64,000 nt of DNA from FEN-1297 sp021817845 (GTDB taxonomy: Bacteria > Bacteroidota > Ignavibacteria > Ignavibacteriales > Ignavibacteriaceae), in NCBI GenBank assembly GCA_021817845.1, contig JAKAFW010000002.1, positions 124,001 through 188,000 of the forward strand. Reading direction: 5' to 3'. The notes beneath the pieces are model-generated. The model was not told the DNA's origin and searched no databases. It saw nothing but the letters and a program-made list of their open reading frames with translations. The position numbers and the translations under genes are program-made. The stretch's first letter is position 1. Each line of letters opens with the position of its first letter. Positions 19,501-29,414 of the stretch are shown one piece after another.

Positions 19501-22500
19501 GAGATATTAGTGTGTCTACTTGTTGTAAATCTTTTACCCACGAAAAATAATCTTTTAATAATACAGGGAAGTTTTTTGTGTTTTGAAGTTTTTGCCAAAC
19601 ATGCAAAGCATTTTGATAGCCGTAATATATTTCTTTGAACTTTAACTGTTGTTCCAACACATACGCATAGTGGTGGAATACTAATCCATGCGCTTCTGTT
19701 TCATTGTGGAGGAATGGATTAATTTTTGCTAAATCCATCCATTGACCGGTGCCGTTTTGCATACACAATGCGGGCGGTTCATGAGTTGTCCATCTATTAC
19801 CCGGATTAAAACGCCATGCTCTAATCCACTCGTAATAAGGTGTTTTACTGTAAGCATTTTTAATTGTAGTGACAAGATTTCCTCCGACATAGAAATGACA
19901 CCAAAAATAAGCCGCCGTTTTCGCCGGGTTTTCAAGAAACATTTTCCTAGTTTCCAATATTTGATCGAATGTCCAAAGTTCATCAGCGTCAATTTCAATA
20001 AGCAAACTTTCTTCATCAATATTCTTTAATGGAGCGTTGACCATTTCAAGCTTACCATTCCAAAATTTCTCTTTACCTTTCCGGTAAATAGTTATGTTAT
20101 CCGGAAATTCTATTTTAAGCCCGTCTAAATATTTTGTAGTACCGTCTTTACTTAACCCATTTCTATGAAATTCATGGGATACTTTACCGCCCATTGCCAC
20201 ACTCCATGCGGTATCATTTTTTAACTCGGCAACACCTTCAATAATATGCCAATGCCATTTAAAGGGTAATTGTTTGAAGAGATCAATATGATATCTGATG
20301 AATGGTTCGCCGTTCAAAACTATTGTAAAGAAGTGAACCGGCATTTCTTCGTCTTTAAATTTAAATATTGCATAACCATTTCTAACCTTCCAATTCTCTT
20401 TTATTAAGACGTAATTCGGGTCTTTTAATAGCTGCTGGTAACTTTCATAATTTTTATATGCATTGATGTCATCCAGCAAGATATATTTAGCTCCATAGGC
20501 CTTTTTTAATTCTGCAGAGCCTGTAAATTCCGATCCATCGATAAGGACTAAGTCAAAGTTTTGCAGATTATTTTCTTCTCTAATAATTTGAATTCCGTCA
20601 TCCGGTACGCATGAAGCGCTAACATAATCTATATCTTGTTGTAACCATCCGAGAACTTGCTCAATAGGATAAAGATTTAAACTGGTTTTCGTAGTGCTGT
20701 AAAATCTTTTTACATCATCCTCCGATGGAAAATCTTTTATAGCTACCGAGGAAACATTATAACATTGTACAAATTTATCCGTCTCATATCTTCTCTTTAA
20801 TTCGGCGAACCGGTTTTTAGAAATCTCCATGCAGAACATTTTCGGACTACCCGGGTTTTGCCGCAAACCTTTCACGAACGCCTCAGTGCTGCCGCCGCCT
20901 GATGATGAACCTATTTCCAGCACGGTTCTTACCTCTTTTTTTTTGGCTAAATCCACAATTTCATTATAGAACTCATCATCCTTAATTTCAGGTGGTATCA
21001 TATTATTTAACTCAGAACCGGAAATATCCTTTTTTATATTGCCCACTTTCCCAATTAACTTTTCAATAATCAGTTCTTCATTTGCCAACCCCCAATTATC
21101 ATCATTTGGGGTAAAATATTTAGGCATGGCTGCAGGATTTATTTTGCGCGGGTTTTCGGCTTTCATATCTCTGTTCTTAGAATTGCCGTAATGTTCCAGA
21201 TGATAAAAAGGCATTCCGAAATCTTCAAAATCATGTATGCCGTATTTACTTTTAATTCTGTGGAAAAGATCTATATCAAACCATCCCCAATAGATTAAGG
21301 ACTCATCAAATCCGCGGCATTCAAACCATAACTCTTTGAGCATTAGATAAGCGGTAGCGGTACCCATGAAGTTTGTTAAATTAATTTTATCATGATTGAA
21401 TGAATGATGCTTCTCTTTAATGTATTTGTCTATTTCCGGTAATGATGGACCGGATGTTTGAAATGTTTTAGGTATATGATATCTGGAAGCCATGAATAAA
21501 GATTTTCTTAAGTCAAGTTTGCCGATGCAGCCTCGTCTTAAATTAACTACTAAATTTTTCATTGTTTCAACGGGAGTGTATGTGTCGCCGTCGCAGAATA
21601 GCACATATTTCCCTTTCGCCTTTTTAATCCCGGTATTAATAGCGTGAACCATTGAGTATTCAGAATCTTTATTGTATTTAGCTGCAATACCTTTGGGTAC
21701 ATGAACAAATTCTAAACAATTTTTCGCCTCTTCACTTAATGTAAGAACATTTGTTAATCTTTCATTGCTTCCCCAATCCACTAACAACACCTGAACTTTC
21801 TCAACCAAATTTAGTTCATGTAATGTCTCCGACAATTTATTAATATTAGTTGAGAGCCGCCATTCAAAGTTCCCCATATAACTATCGTTTCTTCCTTGCA
21901 ACACAATTGTTAATAATTTTGATTTCTCACTTTGAACTATAGACGTCTCCACAACTTTTTTCTCTTTTTCATCAATGCTCAGCTGCTGAGATAAGTATGC
22001 TTTATTCCCTAAAGCAACTTGATTCCCTGGTTCAATTTTAAGCACTTTTTGTAAAATACTATTTGCTAATTCTAAATTCTTATTCAGAATTTCTGCTAGC
22101 GCTAAGTCATTTAGAGCATCGATATTTGTAGGTTCATTTTGCAGTATTACATTAAGAATTTCCACGGCAAATATAATATTGCCATTTTGTATCTCCTGTT
22201 CGGCAGCTTGAATATTATTAGCTGAAAAGTTCTTTGCATATTTTTTATTAACCCAAACAGAATCAGATTGTAAAGTATCTCCGCCAACATAATTAAAACT
22301 AATTAGCACATAATTTTTTTCTCTTAAGTAAGCTGCAATTTCTTTATATAACTTTTGACTATCCCAAACTGCCCTATGCTCACATTCTAAATGGAAAGAT
22401 TTAATTTTATCTATATTATCTCCAAATGAGGTCAGCACTTCATGAGTAAGTCCTTCTACATCAATTTTACAAAGATCAATATCTTTATTGATTATATTTA

Positions 22501-24295
22501 GTAAAGCTTTTCCTGTAATACACTGCACACTAATTTTTTCCGAGTCAACTTTATCATACAAATTATCAATTCTATCTAATAGCGAGCTTACGCCAGTTAA
22601 AGAGCTATCATTAACTCTATTAAAATTAAATTTACCGCTCTTATTATAAATCGCATATTCTAATAAATTAATATCGGGATAGTTTTTTTTGATTAATTCA
22701 AGCTGTGATGGGTTCGGTTCTACGATCCAAACATCATTACTTTTAATTTGAAATGCTAAACGCAAATTTTCGGCATCGTATCCATCTCGCGAACCAATTT
22801 CTAAAATCGTTGCCGGATTTATATTTGTTTTATTTCGAATAGAATCAATATAATCAACGACATTATTCAAGTTTTTTATTAAGGAATCAATTTGCTCCGA
22901 ATATTGTTTATAGGGTCGTAACAAATGAGAATCTACATATTCTCCTTTTCTTAAAGTCTCCAAATCATATTGCCAATTAACTCTATCAATTCTTTGTGTT
23001 GCAACTGAGTTTATAAATTGTCTTTTCTTTATTATTAAATTTTCTGAGTGTTTTTGTAAACTTTCATACATGAAATGCTCATCGGCAAACCAATCCTCAC
23101 CGTATTTCTCAACGAGCATTTTACAATAATCATAAAATGATAAGTCCCCAATCTCTAAATATTTTTTATATGCTTCGGAATTAGCTAACACATAACACAT
23201 CGGGAAATAGGGTCTATCAACATACGGCTGTCCGGTGAACAAGATAACGTTATCTTCACTAAGTTCACTAATATATTGAGTGAAATAGTTGCCGTTGATA
23301 GGCAGCATATCAATATCAGATATTAATAAATTGCCCGTTATAAAATTAGCCGCATAAAGTCGAACAACTTGAGCTTGAAAGCCTGAGGAAACAAAATCCA
23401 ATGCTTTAACTCTTCGAATGATGCCCCAATCATCAAGTTGTACATCATCCCTATCTGAAATATTTATGAAATATGTTTTGATACCCAAATCATTCCATCT
23501 TTTGGCAACTATGGGATAAAAATCTTTATATGTCGGGTTATCATCAGAGGCAATTATTACATAGTTAATTCGTGATTTACCATTTAGTTGATTATCCTGC
23601 TGTAAGGCTAAATTTTTCATTCCTTCCACTAATGCCCTGTGGTAGTCTTCCCGTCTAACATCATTTTCATCAAACACATCTCCTACAAACTCATAACCTT
23701 CTCGCGATGTTGGGAAAGGTTTCGTGGTCCCTCCAAAAGTTAATTCCTTTATATCGCAATGCTCTATCGCATTATTTTTAATTAAGGGATAAATAACTTG
23801 CCCTAAAAAATCTTGATCGCAACCATAATAAGAAAAGTTTTCCCAATTATTTATTAAGGATACAAAATTCACTTTCTGAAGAATTTTATTTCTGCATCCC
23901 CACATCCCAGCAAGGATAGGTCTACCATGCCCGTATGGGTGATCTCTCATTATGTGAAAGTCTTTATTTGAATTCAACCATTCATTTACTGCGGCAACTT
24001 CTCTTTCGGTTATTCTTGAGTCTGCATCTCTTGATAACATAATATCAACATCAAGATCTACTGCAGCCCAAAATCTCCAAAACGAACCATCAAATGAATT
24101 TTTAGAATTTACAAGAATAATTTCTACATTATCATCTCTAAGTGACTCAATAAGGTCTTCTTTGCAATTTTTCTCAATATAAAATCTGCATACCCAACCT
24201 GGATAATATTTTTTCGCTAATTCAATATTTCGCTTAGCGCCAACCCAATAAATTGGTTTATCCCCCCAAAGAGAGTATGCAACGACATTTTTCAT
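16541..24295 (-). CDS. Giant multi-enzyme glycosyltransferase/methyltransferase polypeptide
   Basis: 2584 residues in one uninterrupted frame. Modules in order, positions approximate: a GT-like domain (1-230, with SRDADSR); a second GT-like domain (240-490, ISDIDMLP); an FkbM-type methyltransferase (495-690, LEIGSRDGYD, CKIDVEGLTHEVL); TPR (690-790); a GT2 domain (793-1090, LFCDGDTYTP); a class I methyltransferase (1120-1320, LEIGSSSGGGSTE); a GT-A-like domain (1320-1600, IEIDADELW); a GT4 domain (1647-2020, AGISRVW, PSKYEGFGLPLLEAMKSGCP); TPR (2030-2170); another GT2 domain (2173-2430, ANTDDRH, VVGDYEFWLRI); and C-terminal TPR. No signal peptide or membrane segment is seen. It would act as a cytoplasmic assembly line that builds and methylates an oligosaccharide. 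First gene of the run that ends at flagellin. Confidence 0.85.
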   Translation of the reverse strand: MKNVVAYSLWGDKPIYWVGAKRNIELAKKYYPGWVCRFYIEKNCKEDLIESLRDDNVEIILVNSKNSFDGSFWRFWAAVDLDVDIMLSRDADSRITEREVAAVNEWLNSNKDFHIMRDHPYGHGRPILAGMWGCRNKILQKVNFVSLINNWENFSYYGCDQDFLGQVIYPLIKNNAIEHCDIKELTFGGTTKPFPTSREGYEFVGDVFDENDVRREDYHRALVEGMKNLALQQDNQLNGKSRINYVIIASDDNPTYKDFYPIVAKRWNDLGIKTYFINISDRDDVQLDDWGIIRRVKALDFVSSGFQAQVVRLYAANFITGNLLISDIDMLPINGNYFTQYISELSEDNVILFTGQPYVDRPYFPMCYVLANSEAYKKYLEIGDLSFYDYCKMLVEKYGEDWFADEHFMYESLQKHSENLIIKKRQFINSVATQRIDRVNWQYDLETLRKGEYVDSHLLRPYKQYSEQIDSLIKNLNNVVDYIDSIRNKTNINPATILEIGSRDGYDAENLRLAFQIKSNDVWIVEPNPSQLELIKKNYPDINLLEYAIYNKSGKFNFNRVNDSSLTGVSSLLDRIDNLYDKVDSEKISVQCITGKALLNIINKDIDLCKIDVEGLTHEVLTSFGDNIDKIKSFHLECEHRAVWDSQKLYKEIAAYLREKNYVLISFNYVGGDTLQSDSVWVNKKYAKNFSANNIQAAEQEIQNGNIIFAVEILNVILQNEPTNIDALNDLALAEILNKNLELANSILQKVLKIEPGNQVALGNKAYLSQQLSIDEKEKKVVETSIVQSEKSKLLTIVLQGRNDSYMGNFEWRLSTNINKLSETLHELNLVEKVQVLLVDWGSNERLTNVLTLSEEAKNCLEFVHVPKGIAAKYNKDSEYSMVHAINTGIKKAKGKYVLFCDGDTYTPVETMKNLVVNLRRGCIGKLDLRKSLFMASRYHIPKTFQTSGPSLPEIDKYIKEKHHSFNHDKINLTNFMGTATAYLMLKELWFECRGFDESLIYWGWFDIDLFHRIKSKYGIHDFEDFGMPFYHLEHYGNSKNRDMKAENPRKINPAAMPKYFTPNDDNWGLANEELIIEKLIGKVGNIKKDISGSELNNMIPPEIKDDEFYNEIVDLAKKKEVRTVLEIGSSSGGGSTEAFVKGLRQNPGSPKMFCMEISKNRFAELKRRYETDKFVQCYNVSSVAIKDFPSEDDVKRFYSTTKTSLNLYPIEQVLGWLQQDIDYVSASCVPDDGIQIIREENNLQNFDLVLIDGSEFTGSAELKKAYGAKYILLDDINAYKNYESYQQLLKDPNYVLIKENWKVRNGYAIFKFKDEEMPVHFFTIVLNGEPFIRYHIDLFKQLPFKWHWHIIEGVAELKNDTAWSVAMGGKVSHEFHRNGLSKDGTTKYLDGLKIEFPDNITIYRKGKEKFWNGKLEMVNAPLKNIDEESLLIEIDADELWTFDQILETRKMFLENPAKTAAYFWCHFYVGGNLVTTIKNAYSKTPYYEWIRAWRFNPGNRWTTHEPPALCMQNGTGQWMDLAKINPFLHNETEAHGLVFHHYAYVLEQQLKFKEIYYGYQNALHVWQKLQNTKNFPVLLKDYFSWVKDLQQVDTLISQGIKPVAVKDDSGQWKFDYVLSRSNIKISVKNNLNKDGKTKEHVPDISKNKIIIDGVIFQIQANRPAGISRVWTSLLTELSKTDLADSIVLLDRGGTSPEIQGIKKRNIFRFSGYWEAIADSYYLQDICDAENGLIFMSTYYTYPSKTHSIMMLHDFIPELHGWQGLEWKTKKKAIEKARAYLSVSNSTAKDLKRFYPGESLKQVFVISNAVSDNFKVNSDSAIESFKTRYKITKPYFLVSGTRIFYKNIIQFVKAFSELKNKEEFEILFTGGPSELEADFLPYLKNVKHQVVFLSNEDLSTAYSGAVALVYPSKYEGFGLPLLEAMKSGCPVITCRNSSLTEVAGDAAIYVEEDNIYSMKRALSQISSETLRKDIIKKGIKNAQRFSWTKSADLLFNVLNKKEDELQSITFNEPEILDDYNELFYRIKSDKILGKATSNLFHLFEIVGEVTEEEFTKEEEVIGKSLLRMIDFNLLSEISTNYRSPYLLYLKGLVHLYNEQEIEAFKSFIEVLKSDFKHWWIAYSAALIALKYNEYNTARQLLEPVLRVKPTFEGAKNKLKEIDRDSCPSNLHSLVKVSAIISTYNSEKYIDGCLQDLVEQTLFKKGEMEIIVVNTGSQQNEKRIVNKFQQKYLNIKYVETKTRETIYAAWNIAIAHSQGKLLTNANTDDRHKSDALEIMAAEFDKNPDADVVYADIFTTVQPNDNWGSNTSKAENKWIQFDKDLILFGCFIGPQPMWKRSLHEKYGNFREELKVVGDYEFWLRISREAKFIHLNEKLGLYFYSTGSVEHKNKSLTEDENRRIQNEYFIKYVSDLSGVERIKNKLAPVKNAKDGDEYFKNAMKVLELREKGLNIQIAIANFIQQLNQYTSENFNKVSASIQSIICGNNSIVDKSFIENFYLVLGVQHFKNGNIDQSKKMFDNALKINGFSSNAYVGLGEVNFLNNNYLAAGEMFTKALKIDPKNQTALNGIKKLDEKLNLKVELNS

Positions 24296-24801
24296 ATAAT
24301 AATTTTGTCCTCTATTGTTATAATAGAACCCTTATTTTATTTTTTTATGCAATTTTAAGAAATACTTAATTTGTAAATCCTATGTGTTTTATTGACTGTG
24401 CCTGATATTTTTTTAATTAATTGATAGTATGTTTTATGCTGGGAGTTTATATAAAAATTTACTCTAATAAAATTATTATGCTTTTATTAAAGTGAACTCA
24501 TTTTCTTAAATCACTTTAACCATAAATTCATCTCAGTAGCATTCTTTTTTAATTCCAATATTATACCACTATAAATAATTGATTTTTAAGGCTATAAATG
24601 ATATTTGGATTGGCTTCTTTCCTGATGTTGGCTAATTTTAGCCATTTCCATCATCTGCTTAATTATTTTTTTTGTGCTTTGTTATCAGGATAAAAATGGA
24701 TGTGCTTTAATCTTTATTCCCCTCTTTTGTTGAGCTTTTCTTTTTTGGGGTTTCCTATTAGGTGAGATGTATGACAAATATTTATGCGTTGCTAAAGCAA
24801 C
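24296..24801. other. AT-rich intergenic region between R-M and glyco run
   Basis: No convincing gene. It must contain the promoter for the giant glycosyltransferase, but I cannot pick one out. It holds a 9-bp inverted repeat TTAAAGTGA/TCACTTTAA with a 15-nt loop (24487-24519), and a small hairpin GTTGC-TAAA-GCAAC (24788-24801) that abuts the stop codon of the restriction-modification gene. Confidence 0.6.
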
Positions 24802-27800
24802 TTACCCCCACTCGTCCCATATTTCCTTCGCCATTTTTTCCGCAAGGTTCCAGTCGTGGAGTTTTTCATGTGCATTTTGTTCTATGTCTTTTATTAGCTG
24901 CTTGATGTATTTTTTGTATGAGCTTAATATTTTCTCTATAGCTTTTTCATCAACCGGTATTTTTATTTGATATGCTTCCTTATGGCTCATTATTTCCGCA
25001 AACTCTGCTTTTGTTTCGCTGTCAACCGCTAGTATTGTTTTGCCGGTTTCATCTTTTAATTCAAATTGATTAAAGAACGATTCGCTCTTTAACGGCTTTC
25101 CGTTTGAAGCATGTTCTTCAAACTTTAATTGGTCATAGTTTCCTTTTGTGTAAAATGCTTCGGGAAACTGTTTAATCCCATTAGGTAAAATATCTTCAAT
25201 TACCGCTTTCTTTACCTGATCATAAGCTACCTTTACTGTTTGTGTCTTTTGCTTCTTCCGCATTTTAGGCAGTTCCAGCCGCTCTTTTACAAGTTCACAA
25301 AGCCCTTCATATATCTTTGGTAAATATTCTTCCGGATTTAAACCCAATGCTTTTAATATTGCGTAGTCTAATTCTTTTCTGTCTTTTTGTTTCACTTCTT
25401 GAAAAATAGAATTACTTGATCGCTTAAAGAGTCTTTCAAATTTTAGTTCCTTTAATATTTGAGGATTAATTGTTTCACAAAGCTCAGCCTCATACGTCAT
25501 ATTGTCCAAAGCACCTTCGCCAAGGTTTACACGACTATTCATTTCAATAAAAAGATATTGCAGGGTAGAGTTTAATATTACGGCTGATTTGTTTTTAAGA
25601 TATTTCTTTTTGAGTGTTAATTCATACAGCCTATCAGCAGCAAGAAAATCATCGTTAATAATTATTGGAAATCTATCATTAAAAGCTTTAGGCCATAATA
25701 GATCAGCGAAATTTTTAGTTTCAATCCCCCACCAATACTTTCTTCCTTGAACTGAAGGAACCTCCATCCACAGAATATTTTCTGTTGTCCTTTGCTTTTC
25801 ACCCCATTCAATATATTTAAGTGCACCAATGTCGCCTTCTTTTTTTAGTTCAGCTTTGCTTTTGTTACAAATAAAAATTCTATACTTAAGTTTTTCAGGA
25901 TCAATAATAATGCTTTGCGATTCTTTAGGGCTTTTTATTACCGACTTTAAATATTTCTCTTCAATTTCTCCCTGCCAGTTTCTTGCATTCTTACATAGCA
26001 TCATCCCCTTGCTTTTCTTACCGGCAGCAGCTTGCGGCTCTAAATAGAAAAATTCATTCACACCTGTTTTTATTCCAAACCTTACTTCAGCAATATCTTT
26101 TAACGGTACAAGTTTATCCTTGCACTTATCAAGCAGTTCGAAATAAACATCCGGCGCGCGCAAATATTTATTCCACTTTGCAAGGTCGCTTTTTTCAAGC
26201 AATTCTTTTTGAAGTTCATTTTGCGGCACTAACCTTATTCTTAAATCATCCGTTTCAAAAGATTGAATGGAAGCAGTTACTTGTTTCAAACCATTCTGAT
26301 ATTCTGCTGTTTCAATTAAATCAACAATTCTATCAATCTTTTGCCATCGCTGTGCGCTTTCTAATTTCAAGTTTTGATGCGGAATTAGTTCAACTAATTT
26401 CTTTTTTAATTTTACAAACCTTACAAGGTTCGCGTCTTCATTAACATTTTCTTGGTTGATGGATTTCTTTTCTAAAACCGTTACCACTGTGTTTACGGCA
26501 GCATCTTCAAACCACGGCTCCGCCCATGATGCTATTATCGCTTTTATCTTGAAATTATCTAAGAAAAATTCTTTTAGTACAGAACCGTAAGAAACATCAA
26601 GCCATGAATTGGAAGTGATGATAGCAAAGCGTCCTCCGGCTGCAAGCAGAGTTGCAGTGTGCAAATAAATATAAGTATAAATATCAGCCTGACCAGAAAG
26701 ATTTAGTTCAATATGATTTTTATCTACTGCATTATCTATAAAAGTTTTAAGCTGCGTATTATCATATTTTAATAATGCTTCTTTGTGGCTTTCATTTATA
26801 CCGGTGACTTTAAATAGCTTTGGATGGGATATTAGATATTCATAAGCAAGGACTTTGGTTAATTTATTTTTATATCCTTTTACTTTTTTTTCAATTAATT
26901 CCTGCCTTATAAATGGAAAGTTACCTACAAACCCTTTGAATTCCGGCAGAGTAATTTCAATTTTGTCAAAATATTGACTCGCATTCGGAGGAGGAAACTT
27001 AAATTTATCGCCTTTAGTTATATCAAATATATCGGAGCAAATTACTCTCGGAAAATTTTCATAGTTGGATACATTTTGCCTGAATAAATTAATTGTAGAA
27101 AGCTCTGCCGGAAACTTGCCTATATCAATTCCCCAGATTTTTCCGAGCAGTTCTTTATGATTTAGTTTTCCTGCAGACAAATAACGCAACCGGTCATATA
27201 AACGAATTAAGAAAGTTCCCGATCCGCATGTTGGATCGCCGTAAATACCATCGACATTTTGAACTGCGAAACCAAGGATTAGATCAACAAGATTCTCGTT
27301 TGTAAAATACTGACCTAATAAATGACGCTCTTTGGGATCAATAATTTCTTCAAACAATTGCCCGATTACGTCTTCGGGCAATTCGCCGAAATGATAAACT
27401 TGTAACTCGGAAAAGAAAAGCTGCAAATCATCGAAAGCAGTTTCAGGAATGCCGAGAAGTTCAATAGGGTCTTCAACAAACACAGCCTGCCAATCCTTTT
27501 CACGTGCTTTATTAAAGGCTGACTTTAATAGATCATTTAAGTTTTTTTCGTCATCGCTAAATAGATCGGGAAGGTCTTTAAAGTATCTGCGGATTGTTAG
27601 ATAAAAGATTAGTCTTGTAATAAGTCCGTAAACATTTTGCCGTGCAATTAATTTGAAGTAATCTGCATCGGAAGGATATGCAATACCTTGTTTAACTGCA
27701 TATTCGGCAATTATTTTTTTATTCTTTTCTTTGCGCGATTCTTCTTTTAAGAAATGCTCATACTTGGGGATAAGAGTTTCAACGGCTTTCCTGATAAAAT

Positions 27801-28308
27801 TTATAAAATAAACTTTATCGGGATAAAATCTTCTAAGCTTACCTTTTTCATTAAGATTTACAAGCTCTTCCAGAATTCTGCCGGTATAGGCTCTAATCTT
27901 CGTTTGATAATCGCCGCGTATCCATTCATCAATATTATTTAGTAGAACTTCAGTTTCGGTGCCGGCTAATTCTATTTCATTTTTATTTATTTTATAAGCA
28001 CGCAGATTTTGAAAATCCCAGGTAAAGGCATATTTAACTTTTAGCTCAATTGCCTTTTGGCGGAAGGTATCTAAGTCTTCAGAATTACCAAGAGGAGGTT
28101 TTAATTCTAAGTAAGAATAAGCATCTCTTGTTTCTATGTTTTTCCAAATAATTATATCTCCAAACCGGGTTTTTGCGTCCACCTTTATCCCGGTTTCAAC
28201 GGAAGCGGTTGTAAAAGGATAATTATTTCTTTTAATATTTTCGTTTATCCATTCAGAAACTTTTGAGGCAAGCTCACGTTCGTTGGTTTTAATGTTTTTT
28301 GGACTCAT
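24802..28308 (-). CDS. Type IIG-like restriction-modification enzyme (nuclease + N6-adenine methylase)
   Basis: 1168 residues. The N-terminus has a PD-(D/E)xK-like nuclease pattern (D51 in FGDIIIW, E68-x-K70 in YLELKPP). A helical linker follows. The gamma-class N6-adenine methyltransferase has GQYFTNENLV before motif I (DPTCGSGTFL, about 355) and motif IV near residue 461. The C-terminal half should be target recognition plus helical spacer. Single-chain enzymes of this type cut and methylate the same site and serve as phage defence. Motif IV reads NFPF where most relatives have NPP(F/Y). There is no separate restriction, methylase or specificity gene nearby. It stands alone between the glyco run and a repeat-rich zone, as expected for a mobile defence gene. 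Confidence 0.82.
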   Translation of the reverse strand: MSPKNIKTNERELASKVSEWINENIKRNNYPFTTASVETGIKVDAKTRFGDIIIWKNIETRDAYSYLELKPPLGNSEDLDTFRQKAIELKVKYAFTWDFQNLRAYKINKNEIELAGTETEVLLNNIDEWIRGDYQTKIRAYTGRILEELVNLNEKGKLRRFYPDKVYFINFIRKAVETLIPKYEHFLKEESRKEKNKKIIAEYAVKQGIAYPSDADYFKLIARQNVYGLITRLIFYLTIRRYFKDLPDLFSDDEKNLNDLLKSAFNKAREKDWQAVFVEDPIELLGIPETAFDDLQLFFSELQVYHFGELPEDVIGQLFEEIIDPKERHLLGQYFTNENLVDLILGFAVQNVDGIYGDPTCGSGTFLIRLYDRLRYLSAGKLNHKELLGKIWGIDIGKFPAELSTINLFRQNVSNYENFPRVICSDIFDITKGDKFKFPPPNASQYFDKIEITLPEFKGFVGNFPFIRQELIEKKVKGYKNKLTKVLAYEYLISHPKLFKVTGINESHKEALLKYDNTQLKTFIDNAVDKNHIELNLSGQADIYTYIYLHTATLLAAGGRFAIITSNSWLDVSYGSVLKEFFLDNFKIKAIIASWAEPWFEDAAVNTVVTVLEKKSINQENVNEDANLVRFVKLKKKLVELIPHQNLKLESAQRWQKIDRIVDLIETAEYQNGLKQVTASIQSFETDDLRIRLVPQNELQKELLEKSDLAKWNKYLRAPDVYFELLDKCKDKLVPLKDIAEVRFGIKTGVNEFFYLEPQAAAGKKSKGMMLCKNARNWQGEIEEKYLKSVIKSPKESQSIIIDPEKLKYRIFICNKSKAELKKEGDIGALKYIEWGEKQRTTENILWMEVPSVQGRKYWWGIETKNFADLLWPKAFNDRFPIIINDDFLAADRLYELTLKKKYLKNKSAVILNSTLQYLFIEMNSRVNLGEGALDNMTYEAELCETINPQILKELKFERLFKRSSNSIFQEVKQKDRKELDYAILKALGLNPEEYLPKIYEGLCELVKERLELPKMRKKQKTQTVKVAYDQVKKAVIEDILPNGIKQFPEAFYTKGNYDQLKFEEHASNGKPLKSESFFNQFELKDETGKTILAVDSETKAEFAEIMSHKEAYQIKIPVDEKAIEKILSSYKKYIKQLIKDIEQNAHEKLHDWNLAEKMAKEIWDEWG

Positions 28309-29414
28309 ATTTAAGAAATTTTATTTGTACACAAGTCATAGTGCGGCAAGCCGCAATTTTGAATTATGAATGTTGAATTTTGAATGAAACGCAATGAAAT
28401 TTATCATAAAAATATCTTGACATTAAAAACAATCCGCCTATCATTGCGGATAAATGTCAATACTATAAATAAAAATTATATAACAAACTCAATTCAAATT
28501 AAATATATTTTTTATGTCCTACAATTTTCCTTTTCATTAATTCCTTTTTCGGCACTGCTGTCCAAAATAATTTTAGAATTTATAATAACCTGCGAAATTA
28601 TCCGGGATTCTTATTTTATATAATACACCCCAGAACAATCCATCATATTTCGTCCATAGGCAATTGTCTGGACAAGTATCTAAGAGCCGCACATTTACGA
28701 CATAAAGACCGATGACATTCTTTTGATAATGTTCTTCTATAAATTGATTATGTGTCGCTCCTCCGGAGCTTTTTTCTTTTTTTCCATCTTTTTCTACTGA
28801 TATGTCGCCGCTCTGCGGTTCTGACCGTTTTACGTAGCCTGCACCGTATGTGGAGCCTGCCACGTTTGCCCCGTTTGCGGGGACTCAATAATTATGAGAA
28901 TCTATTCATGTTTTGCAATTTTGTGTTTCGCATTATGAATTGTGATTATCAAATTGCACCATAATTTATAATTATGTCAAAAAAGCCCCAGCGGGGCGAA
29001 ACATTAATAGACAATACCATATTCAAATTAACATTTATACGAACAAGAATTTATATCATTATAAAAATGGCAATTGAGAAACCGATGAATCGGTTAAAAG
29101 GTATTCTCTTCATCTCTTTTCCCACGAATAGAATTCGTGGGCTGCTATTATGCCGTTTAATAGATTTCTTACAAATAATCACTATTTATTTTAATATTAA
29201 ATTAACACCTATGTGTAGGGATGTAATATAAAGGCACTTCTAAAAACTAACTTTTATAAAAATTTAACACAAAAATATTATTTCCAATACTATAGCTTTC
29301 TTCAATTTTAGATTTTGGATTAAGTAAATTTAAATACCTAGCTAAAAGCTCTCGGCCTTAATTTTAATCGCATCACGCAACCGGAAGTGCATTAGCAGCC
29401 GCAGTTTTTGTTGT
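28309..29414. other. 1.1-kb gene-poor repeat-rich region
   Basis: I see no reliable gene here; the open frames are short and uneven. It holds many small inverted repeats: GCGGC-AA-GCCGC (28342-28353), CCCCG-TTTG-CGGGG (28869-28882, also at 33450 and 37418), AACCGATGAATCGGTT (about 29080) and CCCACGAATAGAATTCGTGGG-type (about 29120). It looks like a zone of accumulated repeat remnants between the R-M gene and the toxin-antitoxin genes. Confidence 0.6.

Noticed and set aside
24350..24480. Sigma28 or sigma54 promoter for the giant glycosyltransferase
   Set aside because: No TAAA-N15-CCGATAA or GG-N10-GC site found; the promoter is not identifiable by eye.
28573..28863. 96-codon minus-strand frame
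   Set aside because: It runs across small hairpins and repeat remnants, has no ribosome site and an odd composition.
28974..29231. 85-codon plus-strand frame
   Set aside because: Covers inverted repeats; no ribosome site; no recognisable motif.
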